Assembly: GCF_963576545.1 (NCBI RefSeq) | Contig: NW_026870532.1 | Span: forward strand, 186,001-250,000 | DNA length: 64,000 nt | Source of the DNA: Limanda limanda | Taxonomy: Eukaryota > Chordata > Actinopteri > Pleuronectiformes > Pleuronectidae | Direction of reading: 5' to 3' | In this document: positions 10,103 to 23,099 of the stretch, piece after piece | Layout: every line of letters starts with the position of its first letter | Numbering within the stretch: the stretch's first letter is position 1 | Position numbers and translations under genes: made by a program | Notes under the pieces: generated by a model | The model's input: only the letters and a program-made list of their open reading frames with translations | What the model was told of the DNA's origin: nothing | Database searches by the model: none

Positions 10103-11229
10103 CAAGTCTCTCCGACCTTCACAAAAAAAGTTATTCAAGAATATCTCCTCAGATTTGGGGGAATTTCGTCGGTCGACCTCTTCCGAAGGTCGTACAAGCT
10201 CGGGGATGGTACCAATCGATCCGCAGGACCCAAATTAGTCCAGATGCAACCACTTTCCAAGTCTCTCCGACCTTCACAAAAAAAGTTATTCAAGAATATC
10301 TCTTTCTCCTATGTGCTTTCATCCCTAACCCTAACCCTTCCGAAAGTCGGAGAAGCTCAAGGATGGTACCGATCGATGCGCGCTACCCGATTTAGTGGGG
10401 GTAGAGCCTACTTGCAAGTCTCTCCGACCTTCACAAAAAAAGTTATTCAAGAATATCTCTTTCTCCTATGTGCTTTCATCCCTAACCCTAACCCTAACCC
10501 TTCCGAAAGTCGGAGAAGCTCAAGGATGGTACCGATCGATGCGCGCTACCCCATTTAGTGGGGGTAGAGCCTATTTGCAAGTCTCTCCGACCTTCACAAA
10601 AAAAGTTATTCAAGAATATCTCTTTCTCCTATGTGCTTTCATCCCTAACCCTAACCCTAACCCTTCCGAAAGTCGGAGAAGCTCAAGGATGGTACCGATC
10701 GATGCGCGCTACCCCATTTAGTGGGGGTAGAGCCTACTTGCAAGTCTCTCCGACCTTCACAAAAAAAGTTATTCAAGAATATCTCTTTCTCCTATGTGCT
10801 TTCATCCCTAACCCTAACCCTAACCCTTCCGAAAGTCGGAGAAGCTCAAGGATGGTACCGATCGATGCGCGCTACCCCATTTAGTGGGGGTAGAGCCTAC
10901 TTGCAAGTCTCTCCGACCTTCACAAAAAAAGTTATTCAAGAATATCTCTTTCTCCTATGTGCTTTCATCCCTAACCCTAACCCTAACCCTTCCGAAAGTC
11001 GGAGAAGCTCAAGGATGGTACCGATCGATGCGCGCTACCCCATTTAGTGGGGGTAGAGCCTACTTGCAAGTCTCTCCGACCTTCACAAAAAAAGTTATTC
11101 AAGAATATCTCTTTCTCCTATGTGCTTTCATCCCTAACCCTAACCCTAACCCTTCCGAAAGTCGGAGAAGCTCAAGGATGGTACTGATCGATGCGCGCAA
11201 CCCCATTTAGTGGGGGTAGAGCCTACTTG
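10103..11229 (+). repeat. M2 module (B-A6), 1127 bp
   Basis: One B and six A. The second A ends ctatttgc instead of ctacttgc, the M2 mark. The first A here is a 157-bp A', making this copy 6 bp shorter than the usual 1133. Unit 10258 also has ctacccgattt, a private change in its inverted repeat. Confidence 0.92.
10258..10414 (+). repeat. Contracted A' unit (two hexamers)
   Basis: 157-bp unit outside M1, directly after B 10103. Either an independent loss of one hexamer or an M1-type A' moved here by exchange. Confidence 0.93.
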
Positions 11230-12028
11230 CAAGTCTCTCCGACCTTCACAAAAAAAGTTATTCAAGAATATCTCCTCAGATTTGGGGGAATTTCGTCGGT
11301 CGACCTCTTCCGAAGGTCGTACAAGCTCGGGGATGGTACCAATCGATCCGCAGGACCCAAATTAGTCCAGATGCAACCACTTTCCAAGTCTCTCCGACCT
11401 TCACAAAAAAAGTTATTCAAGAATATCTCTTTCTCCTATGTGCTTTCATCCCTAACCCTAACCCTAACCCTTCCGAAAGTCGGAGAAGCTCAAGGATGGT
11501 ACTGATCGATGCGCGCTACCCCATTTAGTGGGGGTAGAGCCTACTTGCAAGTCTCTCCGACCTTCACAAAAAAAGTTATTCAAGAATATCTCCTCAGATT
11601 TGGGGGAATTTCGTCGGTCGACCTCTTCCGAAGGTCGTACAAGCTCGGGGATGGTACCAATCGATCCGCAGGACCCAAATTAGTCCAGATGCAACCACTT
11701 TCCAAGTCTCTCCGACCTTCACAAAAAAAGTTATTCAAGAATATCTCTTTCTCCTATGTGCTTTCATCCCTAACCCTAACCCTAACCCTTCCGAAAGTCG
11801 GAGAAGCTCAAGGATGGTACCGATCGATGCGCGCTACCCCATTTAGTGGGGGTAGAGCCTACTTGCAAGTCTCTCCGACCTTCACAAAAAAAGTTATTCA
11901 AGAATATCTCTTTCTCCTATGTGCTTTCATCCCTAACCCTAACCCTAACCCTTCCGAAAGTCGGAGAAGCTCAAGGATGGTACTGATCGATGCGCGCAAC
12001 CCCATTTAGTGGGGGTAGAGCCTACTTG
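11230..12028 (+). repeat. Linker L (B-A-B-A-A), 799 bp
   Basis: Five monomers between M2 and M3. The same 799-bp arrangement is found at 31762, 54815 and 59322, but is missing between M2 and M3 at 17166/17167 and 23099/23100. Confidence 0.9.
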
Positions 12029-12835
12029 CAAGTCTCTCCGACCTTCACAAAAAAAGTTATTCAAGAATATCTCCTCAGATTTGGGGGAATTTCGTCGGTC
12101 GACCTCTTCCGAAGGTCGTAAAAGCTCGGGGATGGTACCAATCGATCCGCAGGACCCAAATTAGTCCAGATGCAACCACTTTCCAAGTCTCTCCGACCTT
12201 CACAAAAAAAGTTATTCAAGAATATCTCTTTCTCCTATGTGCTTTCATCCCTAACCCTAACCCTAACCCTTCCGAAAGTCGGAGAAGCTCAAGGATGGTA
12301 CCGATCGATGCGCGCTACCCCATTTAGTGGGGGTAGAGCCTACTTGCAAGTCTCTCCGACCTTCACAAAAAAAGTTATTCAAGAATATCTCTTTCTCCTT
12401 TGTGCTTTCATCCCTAACCCTAACCCTAACCCTTCCGAAAGTCGGAGAAGCTCAAGGATGGTACCGATCGATGCGCGCTACCCCATTTAGTGGGGGTAGA
12501 GCCTATTTGCAAGTCTCTCCGACCTTCACAAAAAAAGTTATTCAAGAATATCTCTTTCTCCTATGTGCTTTCATCCCTAACCCTAACCCTAACCCTTCCG
12601 AAAGTCGGAGAAGCTCAAAGATGGTACCGATCGATGCGCGTTACCCCATTTAGTGGGGGTAGAGCCTACTTGCAAGTCTCTCCGACCTTCACAAAAAAAG
12701 TTATTCAAGAATATCTCTTTCTCCTATGTGCTTTCATCCCTAACCCTAACCCTAACCCTTCCGAAAGTCGGAGAAGCTCAAGGATGGTACTGATCGATGC
12801 GCGCAACCCCATTTAGTGGGGGTAGAGCCTACTTG
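12029..12835 (+). repeat. M3 module (B-A4), 807 bp
   Basis: Marks: B with gtaaaag in place of gtacaag, and second A with ctcctttgtg plus a ctatttgc end. The third A has caaagatgg and gcgttac. Start of the first 5138-bp HOR copy. Confidence 0.93.
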
Positions 12836-13789
12836 CAAGTCTCTCCGACCTTCACAAAAAAAGTTATTCAAGAATATCTCCTCAGATTTGGGGGAATTTC
12901 GTCGGTCGACCTCTTCCGAAGGTCGTACAAGCTCGGGGATGGTACCAATCGATCCGCAGGACCCAAATTAGTCCAGATGCAACCACTTTCCAAGTCTCTC
13001 CGACCTTCACAAAAAAAGTTATTCAAGAATATCTCTTTCTCCTATGTGCTTTCATCCCTAACCCTAACCCTAACCCTTCCGAAAGTCGGAGAAGCTCAAG
13101 GATGGTACCGATCGATGCGCGCTACCCCATTTAGTGGGGGTAGAGCCTACTTGCAAGTCTCTCCGACCTTCACAAAAAAAGTTATTCAAGAATATCTCTT
13201 TCTCCTATGTGCTTTCATCCCTAACCCTAACCCTAACCCTTCCGAAAGTCGGAGAAGCTCAAGGATGGTACCGATCGATGCGCGCAACCCCATTTAGTGG
13301 GGGTAGAGCCTACTTGCAAGTCTCTCCGACCTTCACAAAAAAGGTTATTCAAGAATATCTCCTCAGATTTGGGGGAATTTCGTCGGTCGACCTCTTCCGA
13401 AGGTCGTACAAGCTCGGGGATGGTACCAATCGATCTGCAGGACCCAAATTAGTCCAGATGCAACCACTTTCCAAGTCTCTCCGACCTTCACAAAAAAAGT
13501 TATTCAAGAATATCTCTTTCTCCTATGTGCTTTCATCCCTAACCCTAACCCTAACCCTTCCGAAAGTCGGAGAAGCTCAAGGATGGTACTGATCGATGCG
13601 CGCAACCCCATTTAGTGGGGGTAGAGCCTACTTGCAAGTCTCTCCGACCTTCACAAAAAAAGTTATTCAAGAATATCTCCTCAGATTTGGGGGAATTTCG
13701 TCGGTCGACCTCTTCCGAAGGTCGTACAAGCTCGGGGATGGTACCAATCGATCCGCAGGACCCAAATTAGTCCAGATGCAACCACTTTC
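12836..13789 (+). repeat. M0 module (B-A-A-B-A-B), 954 bp
   Basis: Mark: the middle B (13317) has aaaaaaggtt and atctgcagg. The A before it has caac but keeps accga. The module recurs at 18781, 23915, 27431, 33368, 42084 and 56421. Confidence 0.93.
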
Positions 13790-16033
13790 CAAGTCTCTCC
13801 GACCTTCACAAAAAAAGTTATTCAAGAATATCTCTTTCTCCTATGTGCTTTCATCCCTAACCCTAACCCTAACCCTTCCGAAAGTCGGAGAAGCTCAAGG
13901 ATGGTACCGATCGATGCGCGCTACCCCATTTAGTGGGGGTAGAGCCTACTTGCAAGTCTCTCCGACCTTCACAAAAAAAGTTATTCAAGAATATCTCTTT
14001 CTCCTATGTGCTTTCATCCCTAACCCTAACCCTAACCCTTCCGAAAGTCGGAGAAGCTCAAGGATGGTACCGATCGATGCGCGTTACCCCATTTAGTGGG
14101 GGTAGAGCCTACTTGCAAGTCTCTCCGACCTTCACAAAAAAAGTTATTCAAGAATATCTCTTTCTCCTATGTGCTTTCATCCCTAACCCTAACCCTAACC
14201 CTTCCGAAAGTCGGAGAAGCTCAAGGATGGTACCGATCGATGCGCGCTACCCCATTTAGTGGGGGTAGAGCCTACTTGCAAGTCTCTCCGACCTTCACAA
14301 AAAAAGTTATTCAAGAATATCTCTTTCTCCTATGTGCTTTCATCCCTAACCCTAACCCTAACCCTTCCGAAAGTCGGAGAAGCTCAAGGATGGTACTGAT
14401 CGATGCGCGCAACCCCATTTAGTGGGGGTAGAGCCTACTTGCAAGTCTCTCCGACCTTCACAAAAAAAGTTATTCAAGAATATCTCCTCAGATTTGGGGG
14501 AATTTCGTCGGTCGACCTTTTCCGAAGGTCGTACAAGCTCGGGGATGGTACCAATCGATCCGCAGGACCCAAATTAGTCCAGATGCAACCACTTTCCAAG
14601 TCTCTCCGACCTTCACAAAAAAAGTTATTCAAGAATATCTCTTTCTCCTATGTGCTTTCATCCCTAACCCTAACCCTAACCCTTCCGAAAGTCGGAGAAG
14701 CTCAAGGATGGTACTGATCGATGTGCGCTACCCCATTTAGTGGGGGTAGAGCCTACTTGCAAGTCTCTCCGACCTTCACAAAAAAAGTTATTCAAGAATA
14801 TCTCCTCAGATTTGGGGGAATTTCGTCGGTCGACCTCTTCCGAAGGTCGTACAAGCTCGGGGATGGTACCAATCGATCCGCAGGACCCAAATTAGTCCAG
14901 ATGCAACCACTTTCCAAGTCTCTCCGACCTTCACAAAAAAAGTTATTCAAGAATATCTCTTTCTCCTATGTGCTTTCATCCCTAACCCTAACCCTTCCGA
15001 AAGTCGGAGAAGCTCAAGGATGGTACCGATCGATGCGCGCTACCCCATTTAGTGGGGGTAGAGCCTACTTGCAAGTCTCTCCGACCTTCACAAAAAAAGT
15101 TATTCAAGAATATCTCTTTCTCCTATGTGCTTTCATCCCTAACCCTAACCCTAACCCTTCCGAAAGTCGGAGAAGCTCAAGGATGGTACTGATCGATGCG
15201 CGCAACCCCATTTAGTGGGGGTAGAGCCTACTTGCAAGTCTCTCCGACCTTCACAAAAAAAGTTATTCAAGAATATCTCCTCAGATTTGGGGGAATTTCG
15301 TCGGTCGACCTTTTCCGAAGGTCGTACAAGCTCGGGGATGGTACCAATCGATCCGCAGGACCCAAATTAGTCCAGATGCAACCACTTTCCAAGTCTCTCC
15401 GACCTTCACAAAAAAAGTTATTCAAGAATATCTCTTTCTCCTATGTGCTTTCATCCCTAACCCTAACCCTAACCCTTCCGAAAGTCGGAGAAGCTCAAGG
15501 ATGGTACTGATCGATGCGCGCTACCCCATTTAGTGGGGGTAGAGCCTACTTGCAAGTCTCTCCGACCTTCACAAAAAAAGTTATTCAAGAATATCTCCTC
15601 AGATTTGGGGGAATTTCGTCGGTCGACCTCTTCCGAAGGTCGTACAAGCTCGGGGATGGTACCAATCGATCTGCAGGACCCAAATTAGTCCAGATGCAAC
15701 CACTTTCCAAGTCTCTCCGACCTTCACAAAAAAAGTTATTCAAGAATATCTCTTTCTCCTATGTGCTTTCATCCCTAACCCTAACCCTAACCCTTCCGAA
15801 AGTCGGAGAAGCTCAAGGATGGTACCGATCGATGCGCGCTACCCCATTTAGTGGGGGTAGAGCCTACTTGCAAGTCTCTCCGACCTTCACAAAAAAAGTT
15901 ATTCAAGAATATCTCTTTCTCCTATGTGCTTTCATCCCTAACCCTAACCCTAACCCTTCCGAAAGTCGGAGAAGCTCAAGGATGGTACTGATCGATGCGC
16001 GCAACCCCATTTAGTGGGGGTAGAGCCTACTTG
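13790..16033 (+). repeat. M1 module (14-mer, 2244 bp)
   Basis: Same unit order and marks as 18-2261 at a displacement of 13772 bp. Private change gatgtgcgc in A 14597, shared with the copy at 19735 and with 53038. Confidence 0.93.
14915..15071 (+). repeat. Contracted A' unit (two hexamers)
   Basis: 157-bp unit, M1 position 8 in the first 5138-bp HOR. Confidence 0.95.
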
Positions 16034-17166
16034 CAAGTCTCTCCGACCTTCACAAAAAAAGTTATTCAAGAATATCTCCTCAGATTTGGGGGAATTTCGT
16101 CGGTCGACCTCTTCCGAAGGTCGTACAAGCTCGGGGATGGTACCAATCGATCCGCAGGACCCAAATTAGTCCAGATGCAACCACTTTCCAAGTCTCTCCG
16201 ACCTTCACAAAAAAAGTTATTCAAGAATATCTCTTTCTCCTATGTGCTTTCATCCCTAACCCTAACCCTAACCCTTCCGAAAGTCGGAGAAGCTCAAGGA
16301 TGGTACCGATCGATGCGCGCTACCCCATTTAGTGGGGGTAGAGCCTACTTGCAAGTCTCTCCGACCTTCACAAAAAAAGTTATTCAAGAATATCTCTTTC
16401 TCCTATGTGCTTTCATCCCTAACCCTAACCCTAACCCTTCCGAAAGTCGGAGAAGCTCAAGGATGGTACCGATCGATGCGCGCTACCCCATTTAGTGGGG
16501 GTAGAGCCTATTTGCAAGTCTCTCCGACCTTCACAAAAAAAGTTATTCAAGAATATCTCTTTCTCCTATGTGCTTTCATCCCTAACCCTAACCCTAACCC
16601 TTCCGAAAGTCGGAGAAGCTCAAGGATGGTACCGATCGATGCGCGCTACCCCATTTAGTGGGGGTAGAGCCTACTTGCAAGTCTCTCCGACCTTCACAAA
16701 AAAAGTTATTCAAGAATATCTCTTTCTCCTATGTGCTTTCATCCCTAACCCTAACCCTAACCCTTCCGAAAGTCGGAGAAGCTCAAGGATGGTACCGATC
16801 GATGCGCGCTACCCCATTTAGTGGGGGTAGAGCCTACTTGCAAGTCTCTCCGACCTTCACAAAAAAAGTTATTCAAGAATATCTCTTTCTCCTATGTGCT
16901 TTCATCCCTAACCCTAACCCTAACCCTTCCGAAAGTCGGAGAAGCTCAAGGATGGTACCGATCGATGCGCGCTACCCCATTTAGTGGGGGTAGAGCCTAC
17001 TTGCAAGTCTCTCCGACCTTCACAAAAAAAGTTATTCAAGAATATCTCTTTCTCCTATGTGCTTTCATCCCTAACCCTAACCCTAACCCTTCCGAAAGTC
17101 GGAGAAGCTCAAGGATGGTACTGATCGATGCGCGCAACCCCATTTAGTGGGGGTAGAGCCTACTTG
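16034..17166 (+). repeat. M2 module (B-A6), 1133 bp
   Basis: Full-length M2 with ctatttgc at the end of the second A (16352). Closes the 32-monomer HOR 12029-17166. Confidence 0.93.
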
Positions 17167-17973
17167 CAAGTCTCTCCGACCTTCACAAAAAAAGTTATTC
17201 AAGAATATCTCCTCAGATTTGGGGGAATTTCGTCGGTCGACCTCTTCCGAAGGTCGTAAAAGCTCGGGGATGGTACCAATCGATCCGCAGGACCCAAATT
17301 AGTCCAGATGCAACCACTTTCCAAGTCTCTCCGACCTTCACAAAAAAAGTTATTCAAGAATATCTCTTTCTCCTATGTGCTTTCATCCCTAACCCTAACC
17401 CTAACCCTTCCGAAAGTCGGAGAAGCTCAAGGATGGTACCGATCGATGCGCGCTACCCCATTTAGTGGGGGTAGAGCCTACTTGCAAGTCTCTCCGACCT
17501 TCACAAAAAAAGTTATTCAAGAATATCTCTTTCTCCTTTGTGCTTTCATCCCTAACCCTAACCCTAACCCTTCCGAAAGTCGGAGAAGCTCAAGGATGGT
17601 ACCGATCGATGCGCGCTACCCCATTTAGTGGGGGTAGAGCCTATTTGCAAGTCTCTCCGACCTTCACAAAAAAAGTTATTCAAGAATATCTCTTTCTCCT
17701 ATGTGCTTTCATCCCTAACCCTAACCCTAACCCTTCCGAAAGTCGGAGAAGCTCAAGGATGGTACCGATCGATGCGCGCTACCCCATTTAGTGGGGGTAG
17801 AGCCTACTTGCAAGTCTCTCCGACCTTCACAAAAAAAGTTATTCAAGAATATCTCTTTCTCCTATGTGCTTTCATCCCTAACCCTAACCCTAACCCTTCC
17901 GAAAGTCGGAGAAGCTCAAGGATGGTACTGATCGATGCGCGCAACCCCATTTAGTGGGGGTAGAGCCTACTTG
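17167..17973 (+). repeat. M3 module, first of a tandem pair
   Basis: 807-bp B-A4 block with gtaaaag and ctcctttgtg marks, followed immediately by a second 807-bp M3. Here the third A keeps caaggatgg and gcgctac, unlike its neighbour, so the pair is not a pristine duplication. Confidence 0.92.
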
Positions 17974-18780
17974 CAAGTCTCTCCGACCTTCACAAAAAAA
18001 GTTATTCAAGAATATCTCCTCAGATTTGGGGGAATTTCGTCGGTCGACCTCTTCCGAAGGTCGTAAAAGCTCGGGGATGGTACCAATCGATCCGCAGGAC
18101 CCAAATTAGTCCAGATGCAACCACTTTCCAAGTCTCTCCGACCTTCACAAAAAAAGTTATTCAAGAATATCTCTTTCTCCTATGTGCTTTCATCCCTAAC
18201 CCTAACCCTAACCCTTCCGAAAGTCGGAGAAGCTCAAGGATGGTACCGATCGATGCGCGCTACCCCATTTAGTGGGGGTAGAGCCTACTTGCAAGTCTCT
18301 CCGACCTTCACAAAAAAAGTTATTCAAGAATATCTCTTTCTCCTTTGTGCTTTCATCCCTAACCCTAACCCTAACCCTTCCGAAAGTCGGAGAAGCTCAA
18401 GGATGGTACCGATCGATGCGCGCTACCCCATTTAGTGGGGGTAGAGCCTATTTGCAAGTCTCTCCGACCTTCACAAAAAAAGTTATTCAAGAATATCTCT
18501 TTCTCCTATGTGCTTTCATCCCTAACCCTAACCCTAACCCTTCCGAAAGTCGGAGAAGCTCAAAGATGGTACCGATCGATGCGCGTTACCCCATTTAGTG
18601 GGGGTAGAGCCTACTTGCAAGTCTCTCCGACCTTCACAAAAAAAGTTATTCAAGAATATCTCTTTCTCCTATGTGCTTTCATCCCTAACCCTAACCCTAA
18701 CCCTTCCGAAAGTCGGAGAAGCTCAAGGATGGTACTGATCGATGCGCGCAACCCCATTTAGTGGGGGTAGAGCCTACTTG
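17974..18780 (+). repeat. M3 module, second of the tandem pair
   Basis: Third A has caaagatgg and gcgttac, exactly as in 12029-12835. It therefore belongs to the second 5138-type HOR, and the extra M3 is the one at 17167. Confidence 0.92.
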
Positions 18781-19734
18781 CAAGTCTCTCCGACCTTCAC
18801 AAAAAAAGTTATTCAAGAATATCTCCTCAGATTTGGGGGAATTTCGTCGGTCGACCTCTTCCGAAGGTCGTACAAGCTCGGGGATGGTACCAATCGATCC
18901 GCAGGACCCAAATTAGTCCAGATGCAACCACTTTCCAAGTCTCTCCGACCTTCACAAAAAAAGTTATTCAAGAATATCTCTTTCTCCTATGTGCTTTCAT
19001 CCCTAACCCTAACCCTAACCCTTCCGAAAGTCGGAGAAGCTCAAGGATGGTACCGATCGATGCGCGCTACCCCATTTAGTGGGGGTAGAGCCTACTTGCA
19101 AGTCTCTCCGACCTTCACAAAAAAAGTTATTCAAGAATATCTCTTTCTCCTATGTGCTTTCATCCCTAACCCTAACCCTAACCCTTCCGAAAGTCGGAGA
19201 AGCTCAAGGATGGTACCGATCGATGCGCGCAACCCCATTTAGTGGGGGTAGAGCCTACTTGCAAGTCTCTCCGACCTTCACAAAAAAGGTTATTCAAGAA
19301 TATCTCCTCAGATTTGGGGGAATTTCGTCGGTCGACCTCTTCCGAAGGTCGTACAAGCTCGGGGATGGTACCAATCGATCTGCAGGACCCAAATTAGTCC
19401 AGATGCAACCACTTTCCAAGTCTCTCCGACCTTCACAAAAAAAGTTATTCAAGAATATCTCTTTCTCCTATGTGCTTTCATCCCTAACCCTAACCCTAAC
19501 CCTTCCGAAAGTCGGAGAAGCTCAAGGATGGTACTGATCGATGCGCGCAACCCCATTTAGTGGGGGTAGAGCCTACTTGCAAGTCTCTCCGACCTTCACA
19601 AAAAAAGTTATTCAAGAATATCTCCTCAGATTTGGGGGAATTTCGTCGGTCGACCTCTTCCGAAGGTCGTACAAGCTCGGGGATGGTACCAATCGATCCG
19701 CAGGACCCAAATTAGTCCAGATGCAACCACTTTC
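18781..19734 (+). repeat. M0 module, 954 bp
   Basis: Displaced 5945 bp from 12836, with the same aaaaaaggtt and atctgcagg marks in B 19262. Confidence 0.93.
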
Positions 19735-21978
19735 CAAGTCTCTCCGACCTTCACAAAAAAAGTTATTCAAGAATATCTCTTTCTCCTATGTGCTTTCATC
19801 CCTAACCCTAACCCTAACCCTTCCGAAAGTCGGAGAAGCTCAAGGATGGTACCGATCGATGCGCGCTACCCCATTTAGTGGGGGTAGAGCCTACTTGCAA
19901 GTCTCTCCGACCTTCACAAAAAAAGTTATTCAAGAATATCTCTTTCTCCTATGTGCTTTCATCCCTAACCCTAACCCTAACCCTTCCGAAAGTCGGAGAA
20001 GCTCAAGGATGGTACCGATCGATGCGCGTTACCCCATTTAGTGGGGGTAGAGCCTACTTGCAAGTCTCTCCGACCTTCACAAAAAAAGTTATTCAAGAAT
20101 ATCTCTTTCTCCTATGTGCTTTCATCCCTAACCCTAACCCTAACCCTTCCGAAAGTCGGAGAAGCTCAAGGATGGTACCGATCGATGCGCGCTACCCCAT
20201 TTAGTGGGGGTAGAGCCTACTTGCAAGTCTCTCCGACCTTCACAAAAAAAGTTATTCAAGAATATCTCTTTCTCCTATGTGCTTTCATCCCTAACCCTAA
20301 CCCTAACCCTTCCGAAAGTCGGAGAAGCTCAAGGATGGTACTGATCGATGCGCGCAACCCCATTTAGTGGGGGTAGAGCCTACTTGCAAGTCTCTCCGAC
20401 CTTCACAAAAAAAGTTATTCAAGAATATCTCCTCAGATTTGGGGGAATTTCGTCGGTCGACCTTTTCCGAAGGTCGTACAAGCTCGGGGATGGTACCAAT
20501 CGATCCGCAGGACCCAAATTAGTCCAGATGCAACCACTTTCCAAGTCTCTCCGACCTTCACAAAAAAAGTTATTCAAGAATATCTCTTTCTCCTATGTGC
20601 TTTCATCCCTAACCCTAACCCTAACCCTTCCGAAAGTCGGAGAAGCTCAAGGATGGTACTGATCGATGTGCGCTACCCCATTTAGTGGGGGTAGAGCCTA
20701 CTTGCAAGTCTCTCCGACCTTCACAAAAAAAGTTATTCAAGAATATCTCCTCAGATTTGGGGGAATTTCGTCGGTCGACCTCTTCCGAAGGTCGTACAAG
20801 CTCGGGGATGGTACCAATCGATCCGCAGGACCCAAATTAGTCCAGATGCAACCACTTTCCAAGTCTCTCCGACCTTCACAAAAAAAGTTATTCAAGAATA
20901 TCTCTTTCTCCTATGTGCTTTCATCCCTAACCCTAACCCTTCCGAAAGTCGGAGAAGCTCAAGGATGGTACCGATCGATGCGCGCTACCCCATTTAGTGG
21001 GGGTAGAGCCTACTTGCAAGTCTCTCCGACCTTCACAAAAAAAGTTATTCAAGAATATCTCTTTCTCCTATGTGCTTTCATCCCTAACCCTAACCCTAAC
21101 CCTTCCGAAAGTCGGAGAAGCTCAAGGATGGTACTGATCGATGCGCGCAACCCCATTTAGTGGGGGTAGAGCCTACTTGCAAGTCTCTCCGACCTTCACA
21201 AAAAAAGTTATTCAAGAATATCTCCTCAGATTTGGGGGAATTTCGTCGGTCGACCTTTTCCGAAGGTCGTACAAGCTCGGGGATGGTACCAATCGATCCG
21301 CAGGACCCAAATTAGTCCAGATGCAACCACTTTCCAAGTCTCTCCGACCTTCACAAAAAAAGTTATTCAAGAATATCTCTTTCTCCTATGTGCTTTCATC
21401 CCTAACCCTAACCCTAACCCTTCCGAAAGTCGGAGAAGCTCAAGGATGGTACTGATCGATGCGCGCTACCCCATTTAGTGGGGGTAGAGCCTACTTGCAA
21501 GTCTCTCCGACCTTCACAAAAAAAGTTATTCAAGAATATCTCCTCAGATTTGGGGGAATTTCGTCGGTCGACCTCTTCCGAAGGTCGTACAAGCTCGGGG
21601 ATGGTACCAATCGATCTGCAGGACCCAAATTAGTCCAGATGCAACCACTTTCCAAGTCTCTCCGACCTTCACAAAAAAAGTTATTCAAGAATATCTCTTT
21701 CTCCTATGTGCTTTCATCCCTAACCCTAACCCTAACCCTTCCGAAAGTCGGAGAAGCTCAAGGATGGTACCGATCGATGCGCGCTACCCCATTTAGTGGG
21801 GGTAGAGCCTACTTGCAAGTCTCTCCGACCTTCACAAAAAAAGTTATTCAAGAATATCTCTTTCTCCTATGTGCTTTCATCCCTAACCCTAACCCTAACC
21901 CTTCCGAAAGTCGGAGAAGCTCAAGGATGGTACTGATCGATGCGCGCAACCCCATTTAGTGGGGGTAGAGCCTACTTG
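19735..21978 (+). repeat. M1 module, 2244 bp
   Basis: Displaced 5945 bp from 13790. Shares gatgtgcgc before B 20705 and the atctgcagg mark of B 21498 (as B 15553). Confidence 0.93.
20860..21016 (+). repeat. Contracted A' unit (two hexamers)
   Basis: 157-bp unit, M1 position 8 in the second 5138-type HOR. Confidence 0.95.
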
Positions 21979-23099
21979 CAAGTCTCTCCGACCTTCACAA
22001 AAAAAGTTATTCAAGAATATCTCCTCAGATTTGGGGGAATTTCGTCGGTCGACCTCTTCCGAAGGTCGTACAAGCTCGGGGATGGTACCAATCGATCCGC
22101 AGGACCCAAATTAGTCCAGATGCAACCACTTTCCAAGTCTCTCCGACCTTCACAAAAAAAGTTATTCAAGAATATCTCTTTCTCCTATGTGCTTTCATCC
22201 CTAACCCTTCCGAAAGTCGGAGAAGCTCAAGGATGGTACCGATCGATGCGCGCTACCCCATTTAGTGGGGGTAGAGCCTACTTGCAAGTCTCTCCGACCT
22301 TCACAAAAAAAGTTATTCAAGAATATCTCTTTCTCCTATGTGCTTTCATCCCTAACCCTAACCCTAACCCTTCCGAAAGTCGGAGAAGCTCAAGGATGGT
22401 ACCGATCGATGCGCGCTACCCCATTTAGTGGGGGTAGAGCCTATTTGCAAGTCTCTCCGACCTTCACAAAAAAAGTTATTCAAGAATATCTCTTTCTCCT
22501 ATGTGCTTTCATCCCTAACCCTAACCCTAACCCTTCCGAAAGTCGGAGAAGCTCAAGGATGGTACCGATCGATGCGCGCTACCCCATTTAGTGGGGGTAG
22601 AGCCTACTTGCAAGTCTCTCCGACCTTCACAAAAAAAGTTATTCAAGAATATCTCTTTCTCCTATGTGCTTTCATCCCTAACCCTAACCCTAACCCTTCC
22701 GAAAGTCGGAGAAGCTCAAGGATGGTACCGATCGATGCGCGCTACCCCATTTAGTGGGGGTAGAGCCTACTTGCAAGTCTCTCCGACCTTCACAAAAAAA
22801 GTTATTCAAGAATATCTCTTTCTCCTATGTGCTTTCATCCCTAACCCTAACCCTAACCCTTCCGAAAGTCGGAGAAGCTCAAGGATGGTACCGATCGATG
22901 CGCGCTACCCCATTTAGTGGGGGTAGAGCCTACTTGCAAGTCTCTCCGACCTTCACAAAAAAAGTTATTCAAGAATATCTCTTTCTCCTATGTGCTTTCA
23001 TCCCTAACCCTAACCCTAACCCTTCCGAAAGTCGGAGAAGCTCAAGGATGGTACTGATCGATGCGCGCAACCCCATTTAGTGGGGGTAGAGCCTACTTG
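21979..23099 (+). repeat. M2 module with one-hexamer A, 1121 bp
   Basis: B-A6 with the ctatttgc mark at the end of A 22285. Its first A is the 151-bp unit at 22134, which accounts for the 12-bp shortfall from 1133. Confidence 0.93.
22134..22284 (+). repeat. A unit with a single CCCTAA (151 bp)
   Basis: Only one hexamer remains before cccttcc (22200-22210). The only unit in the window contracted by two hexamers; it leaves two GGG runs on the minus strand. Confidence 0.95.

Larger units (their letters stand above)
12029..17166 (+). repeat. 32-mer higher-order repeat, copy 1, 5138 bp
   Basis: M3-M0-M1-M2: 23 A and 9 B (5+6+14+7 monomers). The next copy runs 17974-23099 at 5126 bp, the 12-bp difference being fully explained by the one-hexamer A unit at 22134. 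A third version starts at 23100 but is broken up by module duplications. Confidence 0.92.

Noticed and set aside
17257..17262. gtaaaag change in M3 B units as a polyadenylation-like or regulatory signal
   Set aside because: It is a single C to A change shared by descent among seven M3 copies; no other signal surrounds it.
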